This document shows positions 63,915 to 64,000 of a stretch of DNA of 64,000 bases, piece by piece (the first letter of the stretch is position 1; each line of letters opens with the position of its first letter). The stretch lies in assembly GCA_019704295.1 (NCBI GenBank), contig AP024596.1:1597369-1661368 (forward strand), read 5' to 3'. Below the pieces are notes generated by a model. The model did no database searches. It had not been told where the DNA came from and was given only the letters and a program-made list of their open reading frames with translations. Made by a program: the position numbers and the translations under genes. Source of the stretch: Sulfolobales archaeon HS-7. GTDB taxonomy: Archaea; Thermoproteota; Thermoprotei_A; Sulfolobales; Sulfolobaceae.

Positions 63915-64000
63915 TCCAACCCATTTTCTACATCACTAGTTAGTTTCTACACGAAGTTCATAAGAATCTGAACTTTTTCTTCGCGTAGAGCGTATGTAAC

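Noticed and set aside
1..64000. CRISPR arrays, tRNA and rRNA genes
   Set aside because: I looked for regularly spaced repeats of 24-25 bp and for tRNA-like stems. The only tandem repeat is the 36-bp coding array without spacers. A tRNAscan or CRISPR finder run would be decisive.

Overview
The window reads as chromosome of a thermoacidophilic archaeon of the order Sulfolobales. No rRNA or tRNA gene was found, so the genus is left open. The assignment rests on families typical of that group: a type IV pilus locus with class III signal peptides, thermopsin, a Dps-like thioferritin, AIM24, FixABCX and IS200/IS605 elements. It also rests on promoter style: many genes have a TATA-like box about 27 bases before a start codon that would itself be the transcription start (leaderless).

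Layout. 0.2-3.3 kb: a Tat-exported LamG protein, a right-handed beta-helix protein and a small zinc-finger protein. 3.3-8.5 kb: a type IV pilus system (TadC/FlaJ-like membrane protein, secretion ATPase, three pilin-like proteins) read from a 37-bp divergent promoter. 9-14.5 kb and 21-22 kb: sugar and glycosylation genes (three glycosyltransferases, one nucleotide-sugar epimerase), with decayed UDP-glucuronate decarboxylase and UDP-glucose dehydrogenase genes between 13.5 and 14.5 kb. 14.6-16.7 kb: an iron/oxidative-stress operon (Dps-like, Rieske, NRAMP-like). 16.9-20.8 kb: a 1300-residue surface protein.

22.4-28.6 kb looks plasmid- or element-derived: a small gene interrupted by an amber stop, a wHTH regulator followed by an HExxH protein, a second wHTH gene, a ParA ATPase, a partner protein containing thirteen perfect 36-bp repeats, and a dead vapBC pair. 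29-44.6 kb is mixed: ABC exporter with an MBL hydrolase, AIM24, a zinc-ribbon protein, an EamA exporter, a surface beta-propeller, thermopsin, RmlC, a stand-alone PEP-synthase ATP domain, and an erythrin-VIT1 metal transporter, separated by insertion-sequence relics.

45-55.6 kb is a catabolic island: PaaK-like CoA ligase, DUF35/thiolase pair, acyl-CoA dehydrogenase and FixABCX. These could activate an organic acid, oxidise and cleave it, and pass electrons to the quinone pool. 56-61 kb holds a frameshifted AAA ATPase, an MFS transporter and a P5C-dehydrogenase-like ALDH. 61-63.5 kb is an IS200/IS605 element that truncates a radical SAM gene.

The strongest candidates for something new are the ParA/36-bp-repeat module, in which the coding repeats share a 10-mer with the parA start; the wHTH/HEHCH gene pair; and a five-copy, roughly 145-bp MITE-like family with no transposase in the window.
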